10,945 nucleotides of DNA, taken from an uncultured Roseovarius sp. GTDB lineage: Bacteria > Pseudomonadota > Alphaproteobacteria > Rhodobacterales > Rhodobacteraceae. Under the pieces are notes generated by a model. It was given only the letters and a program-made list of their open reading frames with translations. It had not been told where the DNA came from and ran no database searches. The position numbers and the translations under genes are program-made. Positions 7,245 through 10,945 of this stretch are shown here, one piece after another. Numbering within the stretch: the first letter of the stretch is position 1; each line of letters opens with the position of its first letter. Where the stretch lies: contig CAJXKX010000027.1 of the NCBI GenBank assembly GCA_913055965.1, positions 1-10,945 on the forward strand, written 5' to 3'.

Positions 7245-7317
7245 CGGTCTCCTCCTCCTCCCTGAGGCCGGATGCGAATGAGAACGGCGGCACCCTCCTC
7301 CTCCCTGGTGTCGCCGT
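7245..7317 (+). ncRNA. CcsR/cuckoo-type small RNA, second hairpin pair
   Basis: Hairpin 3 pairs 7245-7251 with 7264-7270 (7 bp, one G-U). Hairpin 4 pairs 7283-7294 with 7307-7318 (12 bp, one G-U). Both loops are 12 nt and read CTCCTCCTCCCT, so the motif CCTCCTCCC lies at 7254-7262 and 7297-7305. In both cases the last stem bases extend the repeat to CCTCCTCCTCCC. The last hairpin also serves as the intrinsic terminator of the locus. The pair has the same two-hairpin form as 7127-7206, so the locus looks like a tandem duplication of a two-hairpin RNA. Likely targets are ribosome binding sites of other mRNAs; none can be named from this window. Confidence 0.8.
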
Positions 7318-7328
7318 TTTTCTTTTTC
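7283..7328 (+). terminator. Intrinsic terminator of the DUF1127/small-RNA transcript
   Basis: A GC-rich 12-bp stem (7283-7294 with 7307-7318) is followed directly by TTTTTCTTTTTC (7317-7328), a classic Rho-independent terminator and the strongest one in the window. It lies 8 bp before the stop codon of the convergent 92-codon gene. Confidence 0.85.
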
Positions 7329-7335
7329 AGGGCAG

Positions 7336-7614
7336 TCAGTTGAGCCAGCGCCCGCGCCGCCCGCTGCGGCGTGCGCCGCTGGTCGGGCCGGGCAGGCTCG
7401 CCTCGCGCAGGCAGCCGACAAAGGCACGCGCCGCGGCGCTTTGCGCGGCGCGCGCCGCCTGCGTGCCCAGCGCGTCGCGCGCCATGTGCGCGGTGACCGG
7501 GCCGGGCGCGGCGAACACCCATTCGAGAAAACCCAGCCGCGCGGCGGCGAGCGCCTGCGCGCCTTCTGCGCTGCTGTCTTCCAAAGCGCCGATGATTCGG
7601 GCGAGGTCGGTCAT
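7336..7614 (-). CDS. Uncharacterised 92-residue protein downstream of a cobalamin riboswitch
   Basis: I do not recognise this protein. It is 92 residues long, Ala-rich and probably all-helical: a short N-terminal helix (MTDLARIIGALED), a helix around 16-35 (ALAAARLGFLEWVF), a third around 39-72 (VTAHMARDALGTQAARAAQ, then AFVGCLREA), and a basic tail RRSGRRGRW at 82-90. No signal peptide or membrane span is seen, and Cys68 is the only cysteine. The ATG at 7614-7612 follows GGGGAG on the minus strand; a longer frame begins at 7722 inside the riboswitch and is not credible. It is the only gene between the riboswitch and the convergent small-RNA terminator, so it is the apparent riboswitch target. 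The coding call rests on the ribosome binding site, the context and a frame free of stops, so it is less secure than its neighbours. Confidence 0.65.
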   Translation of the reverse strand: MTDLARIIGALEDSSAEGAQALAAARLGFLEWVFAAPGPVTAHMARDALGTQAARAAQSAAARAFVGCLREASLPGPTSGARRSGRRGRWLN

Positions 7615-7626
7615 GGTCTGGTCTCC

Positions 7627-7646
7627 CCGGCCGCACCCCGGGCCGG
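7627..7646 (-). promoter_or_regulatory. Hairpin beside the ribosome binding site (riboswitch expression platform)
   Basis: On the minus strand CCGGCC (7646-7641) pairs with GGCCGG (7632-7627) around an 8-nt loop, directly abutting and partly including the GGGGAG ribosome binding site of the 92-codon gene. No U-run follows. This points to control of translation start rather than termination, as expected for an expression platform between a riboswitch and its gene. Confidence 0.5.
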
Positions 7647-7717
7647 ATGGGGCTGCGGGCGGGGCGCAGGCGCGCGGGCGCGCTGACGCCCGGATCGCCC
7701 ACCGCGATTCGACGTGG

Positions 7718-7892
7718 ATCATGGCTGGTTTCCGGGCTTGGGTGGCGGGCGTTCGCCCGTGCGAGAGGCCCCTTCCCGGGCCGTTTGCGGCCCAGTGGCG
7801 TCTTGCCTCGTCGCCCTCCCTTACCGTTGCGGGGGCAGCGCCGGTCTCTCACCGGCTTCCCAATTCTCCGCCCCTCGGGGCGGCACCATGAC
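7718..7892 (-). promoter_or_regulatory. Cobalamin (B12) riboswitch
   Basis: The minus strand carries the cobalamin aptamer in full order. There is a P1 stem (TCATGG at 7891-7886 with CCATGA at 7724-7719), a P2-like hairpin GCCGCCCC-GAGGGGCGG, and then GGGAAGCCGGTGAGAGACCGG. The invariant core GCCCCCGCAACGGTAAG follows (7836-7820), then the B12-box GCCACTG (7799-7793), GGGAAGG (7777-7771), and an L13-type hairpin CGGGCG-AA-CGCCCG (7759-7746). These are the diagnostic elements of the family. It faces leftward, ending about 104 nt before the ATG of the 92-codon gene, and should lower that gene's expression when adenosyl- or methylcobalamin is bound. Most of the gap between the 92-codon gene and copA is accounted for by this element. 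Its promoter must lie within about 7893-8030 on the minus strand; I could not pick one with confidence. Confidence 0.93.
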
Positions 7893-7967
7893 ACAATCAC
7901 GGTAACAGGCCGCACCGGTCCCGCAAGCGCAAAGACGGTGTTCGCGGGGCGAAAAACGGCGCGGCCC

Positions 7968-7998
7968 TTGACCTTCCAGTCACGGGAAGCCCTATGTC
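7968..7998 (+). promoter_or_regulatory. CueR-type copper-responsive promoter of copA
   Basis: TTGACC (7968-7973) and TATGTC (7993-7998) are separated by exactly 19 bp. The spacer is centred on the dyad CTTCC-N7-GGAAG (7973-7989) in the context ACCTTCC, which closely matches the operators of CueR/HmrR copper sensors. It ends 33 bp before the copA ATG. The likely activator is the cueR product encoded at the end of this same operon, giving an autoregulated loop. Confidence 0.88.
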
Positions 7999-8031
7999 TG
8001 GCCCATCGGTGGATACGAAAGGGGTGCCGGA

Positions 8032-10554
8032 ATGGCCGGAACACGGCAGATCAGGTTTCATCTCGACGGGTTGAGTTGCGCAGGCTGTGTGCGACGCACG
8101 GAGGCGGCGCTCCTGTCGGTCGAGGGCGTGGCGCGCGCCGAGGTCAACCTCGCGGATGCCTCGGCGCGGGTCGAGATGGCGGAGGGCGTGCGCCTCGGCG
8201 ATCTGTCGGCGGCGCTCCACCGGGCGGGCTATCCGATGCGCCGCGCCGAGACGGTGCTGTCGGTGGACAAGATGACCTGCGCCTCCTGCGTGGGCCGGGT
8301 TGAGGCGGCGCTGTCCGCCGTGCCGGGCGTCGTCGAGGCGCGGGTGAACCTCGCCACCGAGAGCGCGCGGGTGATCCATGCCGAAGGCGCGGTCACGCCG
8401 GGCGATCTCGCGGCCGCGGCGGGCGATGCGGGCTATCCGGCGAAGGTGGCAGAGGGCGGTGCGTCCCGCGACGCATCGGCACGCAAGCAGGACGAGGCGC
8501 GGATGATGGCGCGGCGCACCGCGCTTGCGGCGGCGCTGGCGCTGCCGGTCTTCGTGCTGGAAATGGGCGGGCATCTGATCCCTGCGCTGCATCACCTGAT
8601 CGCCGACACGGTGGGCATGCAGGCAAGCTGGGTGTTGCAATTCGTGCTCACCACGCTGGTTCTGGCGGGGCCGGGGCGCGGGTTCTACCGGGTGGGCGTG
8701 CCCGCGCTGTTGCGCGGTGCGCCCGACATGAACAGCCTCGTGGCGCTGGGCACCGGGGCCGCCTGGGGCTATTCGGTGGTGGCGACCTTCCTGCCCGCGC
8801 TGCTGCCAGAGTCGGTGCGTGCCGTCTATTTCGAGGCGGCGGCGGTGATCGTCGTGCTGATCCTGCTGGGCCGCTGGCTCGAGGCGCGCGCCAAGGGGCG
8901 CACGGGGGCGGCGATCGAGCGGCTGATGGGCCTTCAGGCGCGCACCGCGCGGGTGATGCGTGACGGCGCGGCGCAGGAGGTGGAGATCGACGAGATCGTT
9001 CCGGGCGATACCGTGCTGGTGCGCCCCGGCGAGCGCATCCCCGTCGATGGCGAGGTGACCGAGGGCCACGCCCATGTGGACGAGAGCATGATCACCGGCG
9101 AGCCGGTGCCCGTGGACAAGGGCGAGGGCGATTCCGTGACCGGCGGCACCGTGAACGGTGCCGGAAGCCTCACGCTGCGCGCCACGCATGTGGGGGCGGA
9201 CACGACGCTGGCGCAGATCATCCGCATGGTCGAGGAGGCGCAGGGCGCCAAGCTGCCGATTCAGGGCATGGTGGACCGGATCACGCTGTGGTTCGTGCCT
9301 GCGGTCATGGCGGTGGCGGCGCTCTCCGTGGCGGTGTGGCTCGTGGTCGGCCCCGACCCGGCGCTGACGCTGGCGCTGGTGGCGGGGGTGTCGGTTCTGA
9401 TCATCGCGTGCCCCTGCGCGATGGGGCTGGCCACGCCCACCTCGATCATGGTGGGCACCGGGCGCGCGGCCGACATGGGCGTGCTCTTCCGCAAGGGCGA
9501 CGCGCTTCAGGCGCTTTCGGGGGTGCGCACCGTGGCGCTCGACAAGACCGGCACCGTCACCGAGGGCCGCCCCGAGATGACCGACATGGTGACGGCAGAG
9601 GGCATGGACCGCGCCGAGGTGCTGCGGCTCGTGGCGGCGGTCGAGGCGCGGTCCGAGCATCCGGTCGCCGATGCCATCGCTCGCGCCGCCCGCGCCGAGG
9701 GGGCGGACCTGCCCGAGGCGTCGGAATTCGAGACGATCACCGGCCACGGCGTGCGGGCGCGGGTCGCGGGACGCGACGTGCTGGTCGGCGCGGACCGGCT
9801 GATGACGCGCGAGGGCGTGGATACCGCGCCCCTCGCGCAGACCGAGGCCGATCTCGCGGCGCGCGGGCGCACCGCGCTTTTCGCCGCCATCGACGGGCGG
9901 CTGGCCGCCGTGATCGCGGTGGCTGATCCGGTCAAGCCCACGAGCGCTTCGGCCATCGCCGCCTTGCATGAGGCAGGGCTGCGCGTGGCGATGCTGACCG
10001 GCGACAAGCGCGAGACGGCCCTTGCCATCGCCCGCGAGACCGGCATCGACGAGGTGGTGGCCGGCCTTCTGCCCGAGGACAAGGTCGCGGCGCTGAAGGA
10101 CATGCAGGCGCGGGGCCCCGTGGCCTTTGTCGGCGACGGGATCAACGACGCGCCCGCGCTGGCGCAGGCGGATGTCGGCATCGCCATCGGCACCGGCACG
10201 GATGTGGCCATCGAGGCCGCCGACGTGGTGCTCATGTCGGGCGATCTGCGCGGGGTGACCGGTGCGGTCGCGGTGTCGCGCGCGACGATGCGCAACATCC
10301 GGCAGAATCTGGTCTGGGCCTTCGGCTACAACGTGGCGCTCATCCCGGTGGCGGCGGGGGTGCTCTCCCCCGCCACGGGCATGCTGCTGTCGCCGGTGCT
10401 GGCGGCGGGGGCGATGGCGCTCAGTTCGGTGTTCGTGGTGACGAACGCGCTGCGCCTGCGGCGGCTGCGCGTGGGCGCGGGCCAGGACGAGACCACGGAC
10501 AGCGGGACGCGCGCGGGCAGACCGGCCACGACACGGCCCGCGACGGCCGGTTGA
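8032..10554 (+). CDS. copA: Cu+-exporting P1B-type ATPase CopA
   Basis: The 840-residue inner-membrane pump exports Cu+ from the cytoplasm using ATP. Two N-terminal heavy-metal-binding domains carry CAGC (Cys16/19) and CASC (Cys83/86). Membrane helices follow, then the actuator TGEP motif and the transmembrane CPC (460-462). The phosphorylation site is DKTGT (Asp504), the nucleotide-binding SEHPVADAI and GHGVRA motifs follow, and the hinge is GDGINDAP (701-708). The last two helices hold Tyr766-Asn767 and MALSS (795-799), the P1B-1 signature that selects monovalent copper (or silver). Length and domain order are normal and no break is seen. The ATG at 8032 has AAAGGGG at 8018-8024. It is expressed from the CueR-type promoter at 7968 and followed after 16 bp by cueR. 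Confidence 0.97.
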   Translation: MAGTRQIRFHLDGLSCAGCVRRTEAALLSVEGVARAEVNLADASARVEMAEGVRLGDLSAALHRAGYPMRRAETVLSVDKMTCASCVGRVEAALSAVPGVVEARVNLATESARVIHAEGAVTPGDLAAAAGDAGYPAKVAEGGASRDASARKQDEARMMARRTALAAALALPVFVLEMGGHLIPALHHLIADTVGMQASWVLQFVLTTLVLAGPGRGFYRVGVPALLRGAPDMNSLVALGTGAAWGYSVVATFLPALLPESVRAVYFEAAAVIVVLILLGRWLEARAKGRTGAAIERLMGLQARTARVMRDGAAQEVEIDEIVPGDTVLVRPGERIPVDGEVTEGHAHVDESMITGEPVPVDKGEGDSVTGGTVNGAGSLTLRATHVGADTTLAQIIRMVEEAQGAKLPIQGMVDRITLWFVPAVMAVAALSVAVWLVVGPDPALTLALVAGVSVLIIACPCAMGLATPTSIMVGTGRAADMGVLFRKGDALQALSGVRTVALDKTGTVTEGRPEMTDMVTAEGMDRAEVLRLVAAVEARSEHPVADAIARAARAEGADLPEASEFETITGHGVRARVAGRDVLVGADRLMTREGVDTAPLAQTEADLAARGRTALFAAIDGRLAAVIAVADPVKPTSASAIAALHEAGLRVAMLTGDKRETALAIARETGIDEVVAGLLPEDKVAALKDMQARGPVAFVGDGINDAPALAQADVGIAIGTGTDVAIEAADVVLMSGDLRGVTGAVAVSRATMRNIRQNLVWAFGYNVALIPVAAGVLSPATGMLLSPVLAAGAMALSSVFVVTNALRLRRLRVGAGQDETTDSGTRAGRPATTRPATAG

Positions 10555-10570
10555 TGAGGGGGGCAGAGCC

Positions 10571-10945
10571 ATGAATATCGGAGATGTGGCAGAGCGCACC
10601 GGGCTGCCGGCCAAGACCATCCGCTATTACGAGGAAATCGGCCTCGTCCGGCCCATGCGCGGCGAGAACGGCTATCGCCGGTTTCGCGAGTCGGATGTCC
10701 ACAAGCTCAGTTTCCTCGGGCGGGCGCGGTCGCTGGGCTTTTCCATCGAGGATTGCCGGGGGCTGCTCGCGCTCTACGAGGACGAGGCCCGCGCAAGCGC
10801 CGACGTGCGCCGAATCGCCAAGGCGCATCTCGAGAGGATCGACGCCAAGCTGGCCGAACTGGGCGCGATGCGCGCGACGCTGGCGCACCTGGTCGAGGCC
10901 TGCGCGGGCGATCACCGGCCCGATTGCCCGATCCTCGCCGATCTC
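10571..10945 (+). CDS. cueR: Copper-responsive MerR-family regulator CueR (3' end outside window)
   Basis: The 125 residues present include the MerR winged helix (IGDVAERTGLPAKTIRYYEE, 3-22; NGYRRF, 33-38), the dimerisation helix, and the copper loop CAGDHRPDC (Cys111 and Cys119). This C-X7-C spacing is diagnostic of CueR/HmrR sensors of Cu+, Ag+ and Au+. Ser76 in SADV replaces the third cysteine found in divalent-metal sensors, as in E. coli CueR. This contrasts with the merR-like gene at 91, which keeps that cysteine. The ATG follows GAGGGGGG at 10556-10563, 16 bp after the copA stop, and no promoter or terminator lies between them. The frame is still open at the window end, but CueR proteins run only slightly longer, so few residues are missing. 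Confidence 0.95.
   Translation, partial: MNIGDVAERTGLPAKTIRYYEEIGLVRPMRGENGYRRFRESDVHKLSFLGRARSLGFSIEDCRGLLALYEDEARASADVRRIAKAHLERIDAKLAELGAMRATLAHLVEACAGDHRPDCPILADL

Noticed and set aside
7136..7306. CCTCCTCCC copies as a CRISPR or simple tandem repeat
   Set aside because: The copies are 9 bp, unevenly spaced at 41, 72 and 43 bp, and each sits in the loop of a different stem. That fits structured RNAs, not a repeat array.
7336..7722. A longer, 128-codon version of the B12-controlled gene
   Set aside because: Its ATG lies in the P1 stem of the riboswitch, and its extra N-terminus is translated expression platform. The ATG at 7614 has a good ribosome binding site.
7897..10620. A 907-codon open frame antisense to copA
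   Set aside because: It is a shadow of copA with a His/Arg/Gln-rich translation. It also crosses the copper promoter and the cueR start.

Overview
The window reads as chromosomal DNA of a GC-rich alphaproteobacterium, most likely a member of the Rhodobacteraceae (Rhodobacterales). The grounds are the codon use, the compact leuS-lptE-holA operon, and above all a DUF1127 gene followed by tandem CCUCCUCCC-loop RNA hairpins. That last arrangement is known from Rhodobacter sphaeroides as ccaF1-CcsR. I saw no insertion sequence, prophage, tRNA, rRNA or CRISPR array.

Layout. (1) 1-543: a MerR-family metal sensor with three well-placed cysteines, divergent from a gene that leaves the window on the left. 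Between them lies a leftward promoter with the 19-bp spacer that MerR proteins act on. (2) 504-1745 (-): a GT4-type glycosyltransferase whose 3' end overlaps the merR gene. (3) 1897-5942: an operon of leucyl-tRNA synthetase, the LPS-assembly lipoprotein LptE and the delta subunit of DNA polymerase III, joined by short overlaps. holA is interrupted by an apparent -1 frameshift at a run of nine C. (4) 6105-6599 (-): a small L,D-transpeptidase-fold protein without a visible signal peptide. (5) 6657-7328: a sigma32 (RpoH)-like promoter, a leader with a perfect 10-bp hairpin, a DUF1127 gene, and four anti-Shine-Dalgarno-loop hairpins ending in an intrinsic terminator. The four hairpins fall into two pairs split by a hairpin without the motif. 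(6) 7336-7892 (-): a full cobalamin riboswitch whose only downstream gene in the window encodes a 92-residue protein I do not recognise. (7) 7968-10945: a CueR-type copper promoter, the Cu+-exporting ATPase copA, and cueR, which runs off the right end.

How the genes fit together. The middle of the window is housekeeping (translation, outer-membrane biogenesis, replication). The two ends are metal-responsive modules controlled by different MerR-family proteins. The right half packs three kinds of control into about 1.4 kb: a heat/oxidative-stress-type promoter driving an RNA-binding protein and small RNAs, a B12 riboswitch, and a copper-sensing promoter. The most promising unknown is the 92-residue protein under the B12 riboswitch, which runs convergently into the small-RNA cluster.
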